64,000 nucleotides of DNA, from assembly GCF_030813355.1 (NCBI RefSeq), contig NZ_JAUSUD010000010.1, positions 92,781 to 156,780 on the forward strand, in the 5' to 3' direction. The notes beneath the pieces are model-generated. The model was given only the letters and a program-made list of their open reading frames with translations, searched no databases and was not told the origin of the DNA. A program made the translations under genes and the position numbers. This document shows positions 7,414-15,977 of this stretch, in pieces (position 1 is the first letter of the stretch; the number at the start of each line of letters is the position of its first letter). The DNA is from Metabacillus malikii. Its GTDB lineage: Bacteria; Bacillota; Bacilli; Bacillales; Bacillaceae.

Positions 7414-8964
7414 TTAGAATGATAAAGTTTGCTCACTTGCTTTATAGGCTCTTGTCGTCATACCAGTTACTTTTTTGAAAATATTACAAAAATAATGTGC
7501 ATCACTGTAACCAACTTCATGGGCAATTTCATATGTTTTAGCATTTGTCGTTTTCAGCAAGTCTTTCGCTTTTTCAATACGAACCATTGTGATGTACTCA
7601 ATTAATGTTTGCCCCGTCTCTTGGCTAAATATATGACTAAAATAAGAGGGGCTCACATTTACAGCCTGTGCTACTTTTTGTAACGAAAGTTGTGAATCAA
7701 CATAATGCTTTTGAATAAATTCCTTAGCATTCATAATAATCGGATTAACAGTATTAGTAGTTGGGTTCTTTTGATGAACGATAAGCTTAAGTAATTTTTT
7801 CATATAAACAACAACTTCATCATAGTCTCTAATCCAGCTCGCTGTCATTTCTAATTGCTGAATTTTATCTAGAATGGTTGTGTTATTAGCGGCCATTTCT
7901 TTTATATAATGTTTAATTGTCATGGTAAAATCCATTAAAAAATAATAAACAAAAAATGGTGTGCTCACGTTGTTTTCTTGTAAATATGCTGAATAGCTTT
8001 TTGCAAACTCATCGATTTTAACCGAATCTCCAAAGCGTAGGAATTGAATTAATTCTGTTCGATTGAAGACATGAATTCCGCCATCAGAAAGTATTTCGCC
8101 TTTTTCGTTTGTTTGTCGGTACCTATGTAAAATTCGATAATAGCTTTTTTCTTCCTCGGCTTTTGTAAAGGATGTTGCTATGCCTTGAATACGGGATTCG
8201 ATTTGTCCAAAGCCGAAAATAATTGATTTGTCACTTTTAGCGATTTGCAGTAACTGTTTCTTCAAATCGGTAATGGATTGTTCTAGCGTGCTCTTTTCAT
8301 CTCCTTTTAGAATGAATACACATTCCTTTGCATTCCTTTTAAAAGAAAGACATGGATAGTCGTTAGCTAATGATTGAATTGTCGTCATACTACTAGGAGC
8401 CGTTTCTATCGTCACCAGACAGTAATACTGTGAAACAAGATTAATTTCTAATTCTGATGCTTGCTTAATTGCTTCTGAAGCTGTATAGTCTCCTTCACAT
8501 AGCTGATTTAAAAAATAATCCTTTGTCATCGTTTCATTTTGAATGACCTGATTTTCTAATTCATTCAAGCGTTGTTTTTCTAATGCTTCTTTATCAATTT
8601 GCCTTGCTACTTTATGCAATGTTTCTAGTAGTTCTGGCGCACTTATTGGCTTAAGACAATATTCAGTGATTTGAATGCGCATCGCCTCACGTGCATATTC
8701 AAATTCATCGTGACCACTAAGAATGATAATTTTGACAGAAGGCATTTTCTTGCGAAGAATGCGACTGACTTCTAAACCATCCATAAAAGGCATTTTAATA
8801 TCGGTGATGACAATATCCGGTTGATGCTTTTCAATTAATGGTAGTGCGATTTCTCCATCTGGAGCATCCCCACAATAGATAAAGCCTTCCTTATCCCATT
8901 CGATACATCTTTGAATTCCTTCTCGAACTTGAACTTCGTCATCAAGTAAGAATATTTTTTTCAT
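7414..8964 (-). CDS. YesN/AraC-family response regulator (AraT-like)
   Basis: A 516-residue two-component regulator. The receiver domain (about residues 1-120) shows the acidic pocket LLDDE (Asp8, Asp9), the phospho-acceptor Asp55 in ITDIKMPFMDG, and a conserved Lys in YCLKPIS. A long helical middle region of unknown detail follows, then a C-terminal AraC-type double helix-turn-helix (about 410-512) with the hallmark IAHEVGYSDAHYFCNIFKK. It should bind DNA when phosphorylated by the adjacent kinase; only 4 bases separate the two genes. The natural target is the divergent sugar importer starting at 11151 and perhaps the GH43 genes behind it. Family assignment is firm; the target genes are inferred from position. 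Confidence 0.9.
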   Translation of the reverse strand: MKKIFLLDDEVQVREGIQRCIEWDKEGFIYCGDAPDGEIALPLIEKHQPDIVITDIKMPFMDGLEVSRILRKKMPSVKIIILSGHDEFEYAREAMRIQITEYCLKPISAPELLETLHKVARQIDKEALEKQRLNELENQVIQNETMTKDYFLNQLCEGDYTASEAIKQASELEINLVSQYYCLVTIETAPSSMTTIQSLANDYPCLSFKRNAKECVFILKGDEKSTLEQSITDLKKQLLQIAKSDKSIIFGFGQIESRIQGIATSFTKAEEEKSYYRILHRYRQTNEKGEILSDGGIHVFNRTELIQFLRFGDSVKIDEFAKSYSAYLQENNVSTPFFVYYFLMDFTMTIKHYIKEMAANNTTILDKIQQLEMTASWIRDYDEVVVYMKKLLKLIVHQKNPTTNTVNPIIMNAKEFIQKHYVDSQLSLQKVAQAVNVSPSYFSHIFSQETGQTLIEYITMVRIEKAKDLLKTTNAKTYEIAHEVGYSDAHYFCNIFKKVTGMTTRAYKASEQTLSF

Positions 8965-8968
8965 ACTA

Positions 8969-10708
8969 TCACCTCATTGCTGGAATCGTTAATCGAATAT
9001 AAGTCCCTATCTGATAAGAGCTTTCAATCGTCAGACCATATTGACTTCCATAATATAGCTGAATTCGTTTTTGAACATTAAACATGCCAAAGCCGCCACT
9101 CGTTTTCTTACCCTTTGTACCTGTGCGCAATTGGTGCTGAATCTTTGTCAGTTGCTCTTCTTTAATTCCGATTCCATTATCTATTACCTCGATGCATATA
9201 TCCCCATCTTCTGTGAAGTCTCCTCTAATTGAAACGAGACCTTTTCCGCGTTTATTTTTTATCCCATGGTAAATCGCATTTTCAACAAGTGGTTGAAGGG
9301 TTATTTTTAAAATAGAATAATCGACAATTTCATCATTAAAATCAAAAGTTACTTCAAGAATGTCCCGATATCTGATTTTTTGAATGATTAAGTAGTTACG
9401 GACATGGTCAATTTCTTGTGCCAATTTAATGACATCCTCGCCATTACTTAAGGAAATCCGGAAAAAATGTGATAAAGCCTTTGTCATATCGATGACTTCA
9501 CTGCTTTTCTTTGCCTCAGCCATCCAAATAATATTATCCAATGTGTTATATAAAAAGTGGGGATTGATTTGACTTTGTAAAGCTTTAAATTCTGCAAGTG
9601 TAAGTTGTTTTTGCTCATCAATGCTTTTTAGTAACAATGATTTTATTTTCTTGATCATCACATTAAAGCTATTTGCCAAATCAGCAATTTCATCGGAACT
9701 CTCATTTACAACTTTAACGTCAAGATTGCCTTGTGAGGCGAGCTTCATGTTTTCCTTCAAGTTTCGAATCGGACGAATGAGCTTAGATGAGATAAAAAAG
9801 TAAAGTGTAATGGTAAAGATGATACTAAAACCAACACTAATCATAATTAAACTTCGGATTTCATTCGCATCCTTCATTAACTCCTGTAGCGGTGCTTGGC
9901 CAATGACTTTCCATCCAGTAGATTCAACAGTATCAAATACAGTGAATGTTGATTGTGAATTATTCGTCATATAACCTGAATCTTTCTCACGTATCGTACG
10001 CCAATTTGAGATTAGATGCCGACCTGCTTGATTACCAGATAGATAGAGTGATTCTCCTGCAGCTGTTTCCACATAAAAGCTACCGGTTTCACCTAGTGTT
10101 GCATTGCCGAGAATTTCCTCAATGACCGTTGCATCGATAAGGATGTTAATAAAGCCGATTACTTCACCAGTAATTTCTAATATGACAGTATCGGTAATTG
10201 AAATCATCGGTTGATTGTTTACTTCAGTTTGCTGAATAAGTGTATCAGTTGGATTTTTTAATAACTGTGTATATTCGGGGTTCTCTCTAGGGGAGGTATC
10301 TAATTGATGAACACCCTTGTCTTCACTAATGATTTTGCCATCAAGATTAAAAATAGAAATAGACTGGATGTTATCACTTGATTGATAGATTTCTCGATAA
10401 AAGCTAAATAGGTTCAAAATATTTTTCGCATCTTCATAAGTATTTTCATCATTTGTTAGAAAGTGTATCGTACTATCAAGTTTGCTGATTTCGGTAAACC
10501 GTTTCGTATCTTGAAAAATAACATCGATGTCTTGGCTAACTTGACTTGCTTGAAGCTGTGTAAACGTGTGGGTATTTTTTGAGATAATATTAATTGATTT
10601 TACATAAGAAACGACACCAACAAAAATGAGTGGAATTGCCGTTAAAATAACAAACATGATTAAAAGTTTCGTTCGTAAACTTGAGAGCATCAATTTTTTG
10701 AAATTCAT
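8969..10708 (-). CDS. YesM-type sensor histidine kinase (AraS-like)
   Basis: A membrane kinase of 579 residues when read from the ATG at 10708. I prefer that start because AAAGGG lies 8 bases upstream; in-frame ATG 10714 would sit directly on that site. Domains in order are: TM1 (about 17-40), an extracellular Cache-like sensor region (about 41-285), TM2 (about 290-310), HAMP linker (RPIRNLKENM), the YesM/LytS-type His box with the phospho-acceptor in INPHFLYNTLDN, and an ATPase domain with VENAIYHGIKN, DNGIGI and GGFGMFN boxes. It probably reads the sugar-bound state of the lipoprotein encoded at the end of the operon and phosphorylates the YesN-type regulator. All kinase boxes are intact. 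Confidence 0.92.
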   Translation of the reverse strand: MNFKKLMLSSLRTKLLIMFVILTAIPLIFVGVVSYVKSINIISKNTHTFTQLQASQVSQDIDVIFQDTKRFTEISKLDSTIHFLTNDENTYEDAKNILNLFSFYREIYQSSDNIQSISIFNLDGKIISEDKGVHQLDTSPRENPEYTQLLKNPTDTLIQQTEVNNQPMISITDTVILEITGEVIGFINILIDATVIEEILGNATLGETGSFYVETAAGESLYLSGNQAGRHLISNWRTIREKDSGYMTNNSQSTFTVFDTVESTGWKVIGQAPLQELMKDANEIRSLIMISVGFSIIFTITLYFFISSKLIRPIRNLKENMKLASQGNLDVKVVNESSDEIADLANSFNVMIKKIKSLLLKSIDEQKQLTLAEFKALQSQINPHFLYNTLDNIIWMAEAKKSSEVIDMTKALSHFFRISLSNGEDVIKLAQEIDHVRNYLIIQKIRYRDILEVTFDFNDEIVDYSILKITLQPLVENAIYHGIKNKRGKGLVSIRGDFTEDGDICIEVIDNGIGIKEEQLTKIQHQLRTGTKGKKTSGGFGMFNVQKRIQLYYGSQYGLTIESSYQIGTYIRLTIPAMR

Positions 10709-10787
10709 GATCATTTCCCTTTGGACTCGTAATAGCAAGCTTTTATAAAAGTTGTAAGATTTCTATATTTCTAGATTATATCACAAA

Positions 10788-10801
10788 TGTAAGCGATTTC
10801 T
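10788..10801. promoter_or_regulatory. cre-like CcpA site upstream of the kinase gene
   Basis: TGTAAGCGATTTCT matches the consensus TGWAANCGNTNWCA at all but the last position. It lies 80 bases upstream of the kinase start, a position suited to carbon-catabolite repression of the sensor operon. By eye only. Confidence 0.55.
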
Positions 10802-11085
10802 AGATGGTGTGAAGCGTCTTTTAAACATCAGGACGTATAAAAAGAACAACTTTTTACCTAGAAAATCTAACTAACGTCTGTTTTAGTAGAACAATTGAAC
10901 GAGAAGCTTTTTTCGTAATTAGCCCTTTTCCTATCTTTCTACCTAATTTATTCGTAAACAAGTAAAACATTCAAACTTCATAAAAATTTCTAGGAATCAA
11001 AAATTTTTCTACTTTTCGATGATTTTTATAAAAAAATCCAAAATATTTTGTAACTTAATCAAAAATCATTCTATTCAATCAGGTA

Positions 11086-11099
11086 TGAAAGCGTTTTAT
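11086..11099. promoter_or_regulatory. Weaker cre-like site upstream of the ytfQ-like gene
   Basis: TGAAAGCGTTTTAT has the TGAAAGCG half of a cre site but an imperfect right half. Its place, about 50 bases upstream of the importer's first gene, is plausible for glucose repression. Confidence 0.4.
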
Positions 11100-11150
11100 A
11101 ATCAGGATACGCTAGAAGAGTTCAATAGCGAAACATAAGGGGGAATTACA

Positions 11151-12179
11151 TTGAAGAAACGAAACAAGTTACAACTGCTTTTGTTCGTATTCATGTCAGT
11201 CATGCTTGTATTAGCAGCATGTAGCTCATCAGGCAGTAGTGGCGGTGGTGGCAGTGAGTCAGGTCAAAAAGAAGGTGGAGCTGAAGATAAGGGTGCGGGA
11301 GGTAAACTCGTAATCGGGTTTTCTCAAGTTGGTGCTGAAAGTGAATGGCGAACTGCAAATACAGAGTCAGTGAAAAAGGCAATTACAGATGCAGGTCATG
11401 AGCTTAAATTCTCGGATGCACAACAAAAACAGGAAAATCAAATTAAAGCGATCCGTTCATTTATTGCACAAAAAGTAGATGCAATTGTATTTTCACCGGT
11501 TGTTGAGACTGGATTTGAAACAGTACTAAAAGAAGCAAAAGATGCAGGTATCCCAGTATTTTTAGCAGACCGTGCTGTAGATATTGAAGATGATTCTTTA
11601 TGGGTGACATTTTTAGGATCTGACTTTATTGAGGAAGGAAGAAAGGCAGCAAATTGGTTAGTGGAAGAAATGGGTGACGAAGAGGAAGTCAATATCGTAG
11701 AGCTACAAGGTACAGTAGGCTCGGCCCCTGCAATTGACCGTAAAGAAGGGTTTGAAGAAGTACTAGCGGATCATCCGAACTTTAAAATCACAAAATCACA
11801 AACAGGTGATTTCACACGTGCAAAAGGTAAAGAGGTAATGGAAGCTTTCTTAAAGTCAGATGGAGATAACATTGATGTTCTTTATTCACATAATGATGAT
11901 ATGGCGATTGGTGCGATTCAAGCGATTGAAGAGTATGGGTTAAAGCCAGGCGAAGATATTAAAATCATTGGCGTAGATGCAGTTAAAGGTGCGTTTGAAG
12001 CGATGGCTGCTGGGAAAATGAACGTAACAGTTGAGTGTAACCCGTTATTTGGTCCTCAGCTAGTTGAATTAATTGAAAAGCATATTGCAGGCGAAGAGTT
12101 AGAAAAACGAATTGCTGTTGAAGAAAGCATCTATACAATGGATCAAGCGGAAGAGCTTTTACCAACACGTCAATATTAA
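11151..12179 (+). CDS. ytfQ: YtfQ-type sugar-binding lipoprotein of an ABC importer
   Basis: A 342-residue lipoprotein. The signal peptide ends in the lipobox LAAC (Cys24), and a Gly/Ser-rich linker leads to a domain strikingly like E. coli YtfQ, the galactofuranose-binding protein. Shared landmarks are GFSQVGAES at about 56-64, the QQKQENQIKAIRSF stretch around 97-110, DAGIPVFLADR, VELQGTVG, SQTGDFTRAKGKEVME and HNDDMAIGAIQAI. It starts at TTG with a strong AAGGGGG site. Its partners (ATPase and two permeases) follow at once. Because the neighbours are arabinofuranosidases and an araPST-like sensor, the ligand here may be L-arabinose or another furanose sugar rather than galactofuranose; the sequence alone does not decide this. 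Confidence 0.9.
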   Translation: MKKRNKLQLLLFVFMSVMLVLAACSSSGSSGGGGSESGQKEGGAEDKGAGGKLVIGFSQVGAESEWRTANTESVKKAITDAGHELKFSDAQQKQENQIKAIRSFIAQKVDAIVFSPVVETGFETVLKEAKDAGIPVFLADRAVDIEDDSLWVTFLGSDFIEEGRKAANWLVEEMGDEEEVNIVELQGTVGSAPAIDRKEGFEEVLADHPNFKITKSQTGDFTRAKGKEVMEAFLKSDGDNIDVLYSHNDDMAIGAIQAIEEYGLKPGEDIKIIGVDAVKGAFEAMAAGKMNVTVECNPLFGPQLVELIEKHIAGEELEKRIAVEESIYTMDQAEELLPTRQY

Positions 12180-12189
12180 CAATGTTTAC

Positions 12190-12226
12190 AAAGGGTCTGT
12201 CTCCATCTTTAAGGGGAGACCCTTTT
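12190..12226 (+). terminator. Stem-loop behind the binding-protein gene
   Basis: AAAGGGTCT pairs with AGACCCTTT around a loop that itself contains GTCTCC/GGGGAGAC pairing; a short T-rich stretch follows at 12231-12238. Such hairpins usually allow partial read-through, so that the binding protein is made in excess over the ATPase and permeases. Confidence 0.7.
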
Positions 12227-12276
12227 ACACCTTTTTTTAGGTTATCGATTGTTAGAGAAGAAGGAGGGGAAACACA

Positions 12277-13797
12277 ATGAATCAGCAAACTCCGACGCTT
12301 GAAATGACTGGAATTACGAAAGAATTTCCAGGAGTTAAAGCATTATCAAATGTACATTTTCGTTTGTTTCCAGGCGAAGTTCATGCGATTATGGGCGAAA
12401 ACGGCGCTGGTAAATCTACATTAATTAAAGTGTTAACTGGGGTCTACTCATGTGATGAAGGCAGCGTGACTATGGATAATCAGCAAATTATCATCACAAA
12501 TCCGCTTGAAGCACAGGAACATGGCATTAGTACTGTTTATCAAGAGGTTAATTTATGTGCGAATTTGTCTGTCGTTGAGAACATTTTTATTGGAAGAGAA
12601 ATCATGAAAAATGGCCGAATTCATTGGAAGGAAATGAATCGCAGGGCTGAAGAGTTATTGGCAAGATTAAATTTAAAGCTTGATGTTTCAAAAACACTAT
12701 CATCCTACTCAGTTGCGATTCAACAAATGATCGCGATCGTACGGGCATTAAATGTTTCTGCGAAGGTACTTATTTTGGATGAGCCAACTTCAAGCCTTGA
12801 TTTAAATGAAGTAAATCAGCTTTTTAAAGTGATTCGAAAGCTTAAAAGTGAAGGAATGGCAATTGTCTTCGTCAGTCATTTCCTTGACCAAATCTATGAA
12901 ATTACCGATCGAATTACAGTGCTCCGCAACGGAGAATGGATTGGCGAGTATATGACGAAGGAACTGCCAAGATTAGAATTGGTCTCAAAAATGATTGGAA
13001 AAGAAATCTCTGAATTAGGTTCATTTTCTTCAACGAAAACGGATACTTTGAAACGTGAAGAAAATGAGTCAATTCTAGAGGCAAAACAATTATCGAAAAA
13101 GGGAAATATTGCGCCATTTGATTTAACAATGCATAAAGGAGAAATCATCGGTTTAGCCGGACTATTAGGTTCGGGCAGGTCGGAATTAGCAAGACTTCTC
13201 TTTGGTGCAGATAAAGCTGACGGAGGGGAGCTTTATGTTAAAGGTCGAAAAATACAGCTGCAATCACCTAAACAAGCGATTGCGAATGGAATTGCCTTTT
13301 CCTCTGAAAATCGCAAAACAGAAGGAATTATTGCTGATTTAACGATAAGGGAAAATATGATTCTTGCGATACAAGGGATCCATGGCTGGTTTCACTATAT
13401 CCCACGGAAAAGACAAGATGAAATCGTGGAGGAATATATCAAGCTATTAAATATTAATCCGCCAAATCCAGATCAATTAATAAAAAATCTAAGTGGCGGC
13501 AATCAGCAAAAAGTTCTGTTAGCAAGGTGGTTAGTGACAAACCCTGAGTTATTAATCCTTGATGAGCCAACAAGAGGGATTGATATTGGTGCAAAGACAG
13601 AAATTCAAAAGCTGATGCTTTCATTAAGTGAAAAAGGGATGTCGATTTTGTTTATCTCATCAGAGCTTGAAGAAGTGATTCGGACGTGCAGCAGGATTGC
13701 AGTTTTACGTGACCACGAAAAGGTAACGGAAATCGAAAATAATCAGCACATTACCCATCAAGACATAATGAAAGAAATAGCTGGAGGAATGGGATAA
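12277..13797 (+). CDS. ytfR: CUT2-type sugar importer ATPase (two ABC domains)
   Basis: A 506-residue protein with two fused ATPase domains, the form used by monosaccharide importers (RbsA, XylG, YtfR). The first domain has Walker A GENGAGKST (about 41-49), a signature region SSYSVAIQQM in place of LSGGQ, and Walker B VLILDEPT. The second has the usual degenerate Walker A (GLLGSGRSE), an intact LSGGNQQK signature and LLILDEPTRGID. The asymmetry is normal for the family and not a sign of decay. A GGAGGGG site precedes the ATG. It energises the two permeases that follow, the first starting one base after this stop. Confidence 0.92.
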   Translation: MNQQTPTLEMTGITKEFPGVKALSNVHFRLFPGEVHAIMGENGAGKSTLIKVLTGVYSCDEGSVTMDNQQIIITNPLEAQEHGISTVYQEVNLCANLSVVENIFIGREIMKNGRIHWKEMNRRAEELLARLNLKLDVSKTLSSYSVAIQQMIAIVRALNVSAKVLILDEPTSSLDLNEVNQLFKVIRKLKSEGMAIVFVSHFLDQIYEITDRITVLRNGEWIGEYMTKELPRLELVSKMIGKEISELGSFSSTKTDTLKREENESILEAKQLSKKGNIAPFDLTMHKGEIIGLAGLLGSGRSELARLLFGADKADGGELYVKGRKIQLQSPKQAIANGIAFSSENRKTEGIIADLTIRENMILAIQGIHGWFHYIPRKRQDEIVEEYIKLLNINPPNPDQLIKNLSGGNQQKVLLARWLVTNPELLILDEPTRGIDIGAKTEIQKLMLSLSEKGMSILFISSELEEVIRTCSRIAVLRDHEKVTEIENNQHITHQDIMKEIAGGMG

Positions 13798-13798
13798 C

Positions 13799-14836
13799 AT
13801 GATGAAATTCAAACTGTTTTGGCCATTACTAGTATTGTTGTTAATCCTATCTGTCAATCTATTTTTTGACCCGAAGTTTTTCATTATCGAGGTGAAAAAT
13901 GGACATCTAACAGGTAGTATCATAGACATTTTGAACCGTGGTGCACCATTAATGCTTATTTCTTTAGGGATGACACTAGTCATTGCTACGAAAGGGATTG
14001 ACCTTGGTGTCGGTTCTGTTGTGGCAATGTCGGGAGCAATTGCCGCAATGACGGTTAGTCAATCTACAGGTATCTCAGGTGATAGCTTAGTTCCATTATT
14101 TACTGCGATTGCATTTGCACTTGGACTATCTTTACTTGCAGGACTATGGAACGGAATACTTGTCTCAAGGATCGGGATTCAACCGATTGTTGCGACATTG
14201 ATTTTAATGGTGGCTGGGCGTGGGATTGCTCAGTTAATAACTAATGGACAAATTACAACGATTTATTATGAGCCTTATTCATTTATAGGTGGAGGCTATT
14301 TGTTCATGCTTCCTTTTTCGATTTTTATCGTGGTCGCTGTCTTATGTCTGGCTCTCTTTTTAACGAGACGTACGTCGATTGGCTTATTTATTGAATCTGT
14401 CGGTTCGAATCCTGAAGCAAGCCGTTTAGCAGGGATAAACTCAAAAAATATCATTTTAATGGTCTATTTATTCTCCGGATTTTGTGCTGGAATTGGCGGT
14501 TTAATTTTAAGCTCAAATGTAGCGAGTGCAGACGGAAATAATGCCGGACTTTGGTATGAACTTGATGCAATTTTAGCCGTTGTTATTGGAGGAACCTCAC
14601 TTATGGGGGGAAGGTTTTTCTTAATGGGTACAGTCGTGGGAGCATTGATTATTCAAAGCTTGACGACAACAATTTACTCAATTGGAATCCCTCCTGAAAC
14701 AAATTTAGTTGTAAAGGCAATCGTCGTATTAATCGTTTGTTTACTTCAATCACCAGATTTTCGCAAGAAAGTATTAGGGAGAATGAAACGCACGAAACAA
14801 CTGTCAAAGAATGATAAAGGAGTGACATTATCATGA
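13799..14836 (+). CDS. ytfT: Sugar importer permease, YtfT type
   Basis: A polytopic permease of the ribose/xylose/arabinose branch (345 residues, about 9-10 hydrophobic segments). Family landmarks are LISLGMTLVIATKGIDLGVGS at about 57-77, GIQPIVATL, VGSNPEASRLAG in the cytoplasmic loop that contacts the ATPase, and the DAILAVVIGGTSLMGG block near the end. A GGAGGA site at 13783-13788 serves the ATG at 13799; a second ATG follows immediately. The gene is followed by a second, different permease with a 4-base overlap, giving the heterodimeric channel of YtfQRT-YjfF-type importers. The basic C-terminal tail is cytoplasmic. Confidence 0.9.
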   Translation: MMKFKLFWPLLVLLLILSVNLFFDPKFFIIEVKNGHLTGSIIDILNRGAPLMLISLGMTLVIATKGIDLGVGSVVAMSGAIAAMTVSQSTGISGDSLVPLFTAIAFALGLSLLAGLWNGILVSRIGIQPIVATLILMVAGRGIAQLITNGQITTIYYEPYSFIGGGYLFMLPFSIFIVVAVLCLALFLTRRTSIGLFIESVGSNPEASRLAGINSKNIILMVYLFSGFCAGIGGLILSSNVASADGNNAGLWYELDAILAVVIGGTSLMGGRFFLMGTVVGALIIQSLTTTIYSIGIPPETNLVVKAIVVLIVCLLQSPDFRKKVLGRMKRTKQLSKNDKGVTLS

Positions 14837-15822
14837 AGAAGCTGTCTTTCAATAGTAAACATTACCCTGTATTTGTCACTCTTGGACTTTTTCTTGTCAT
14901 GTATTTATTCGGTTCAGCAAAATACACTGGTTTTTCTTCACCACAAGTATTTTTTAACCTATTCATTGATAATGCATTTTTAATTATTGTTGCCGTTGGC
15001 ATGACATTTGTCATTTTATCAGGTGGCATTGATTTGTCTGTTGGATCAGTCATTGCATTAACTAGTATGGTGACAGCAAGTCTTATTGAGAATGCTCAAC
15101 TATCACCATGGATCGTCCTGCCAATCGCATTACTGATTGGTACAACATTAGGCTTGATAATGGGTTGCTTAATTCACTTTTACAATCTTCAGCCATTCAT
15201 CGTCACACTAGCAGGAATGTTTTTGGCTAGAGGATTAAGCTACTTAATTAGTGTTGAAACAATTGCGATTACGAATCCGTTCTTTCAGTATGTTGCAAGC
15301 ACGAAGCTTTACTTCGGTGAGTTTTTCATTTCAATAAGTGTGATTATCGCAATTATTGTCATCCTAGCAGCTGTTTTTATCGCACATTATACAAAGTTTG
15401 GTCGGACGATTTATGCAATTGGCGGGAGTGAACAGTCAGCACTATTAATGGGTTTACCAGTTGGTCGAACAAAAATATTAATCTATACGATGAGCGGATT
15501 TTGCTCCTCATTAGCAGGGATTGTCTTCACATTTTATATGCTCTCAGGCTATGGCTTACATGCAAATGGACTTGAATTAGATGCGATTGCTGCCGTTGTT
15601 ATCGGAGGCACACTGCTTACCGGAGGTGTTGGTTACGTCGCGGGTAGTGTTGTAGGTGTTCTCATACTCGGCATTATTCAAACGTTAATCGTATTCGAAG
15701 GTACGTTAAGCTCATGGTGGACGAAAATTGCGATTGGTGTCCTTCTACTTCTGTTCATTGTTTTCCAAAGAGTGAGTGTACTTAGAACTGAAAACAAAAA
15801 AGTCACAATATCACAGCATTAA
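14833..15822 (+). CDS. yjfF: Sugar importer permease, YjfF type
   Basis: The second permease of the furanose-type importer (329 residues, about 9-10 membrane segments). The motif VAVGMTFVILSGGIDLSVGS (about 54-73) and the closing block DAIAAVVIGGTLLTGGVGYV are family hallmarks, and IGGSEQSALLMGL occupies the ATPase-contact loop. Its ATGA overlaps the stop of the preceding permease, indicating translational coupling. Having two distinct permeases sets this system apart from RbsC- or XylH-type homodimers and matches YtfT/YjfF. A long stem-loop follows the stop, after which the first giant GH43 gene begins. Confidence 0.9.
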   Translation: MKKLSFNSKHYPVFVTLGLFLVMYLFGSAKYTGFSSPQVFFNLFIDNAFLIIVAVGMTFVILSGGIDLSVGSVIALTSMVTASLIENAQLSPWIVLPIALLIGTTLGLIMGCLIHFYNLQPFIVTLAGMFLARGLSYLISVETIAITNPFFQYVASTKLYFGEFFISISVIIAIIVILAAVFIAHYTKFGRTIYAIGGSEQSALLMGLPVGRTKILIYTMSGFCSSLAGIVFTFYMLSGYGLHANGLELDAIAAVVIGGTLLTGGVGYVAGSVVGVLILGIIQTLIVFEGTLSSWWTKIAIGVLLLLFIVFQRVSVLRTENKKVTISQH

Positions 15823-15834
15823 CAATGACAAAAA

Positions 15835-15878
15835 AGCACTGCAAACAGAATGGATAATCCTATCTGTTAGCAGTGGCT
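15835..15878 (+). terminator. Stem-loop after the importer operon
   Basis: AGCACTGC and AACAGA pair imperfectly with TCTGTT and GCAGTGGCT around a short loop. No T-run follows, so it may be a partial terminator or RNA-stabilising hairpin between the importer and the GH43 genes. Confidence 0.5.
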
Positions 15879-15977
15879 TATGAATGAGTTGGACAAGAAG
15901 TAGAAAGCTAGCTAGATAGGTTTACATAAGAGTTAGATTAATTTAATAGACTATACCAGTTAATAGGAGAGTGCAAT

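Larger units (their letters stand above)
10709..11150. promoter_or_regulatory. Divergent control region of sensor operon and importer
   Basis: This non-coding stretch of about 440 bases separates the sensor operon (minus) from the ytfQ-like importer (plus). It holds two catabolite-responsive-element-like sites (listed separately). The part from 10970 to 11070 is very AT-rich with several A/T tracts. A ribosome binding site AAGGGGG (11137-11143) precedes the TTG start at 11151. It is the expected binding place of the YesN-type regulator, but I could not identify a clear direct-repeat operator by eye. Confidence 0.6.
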
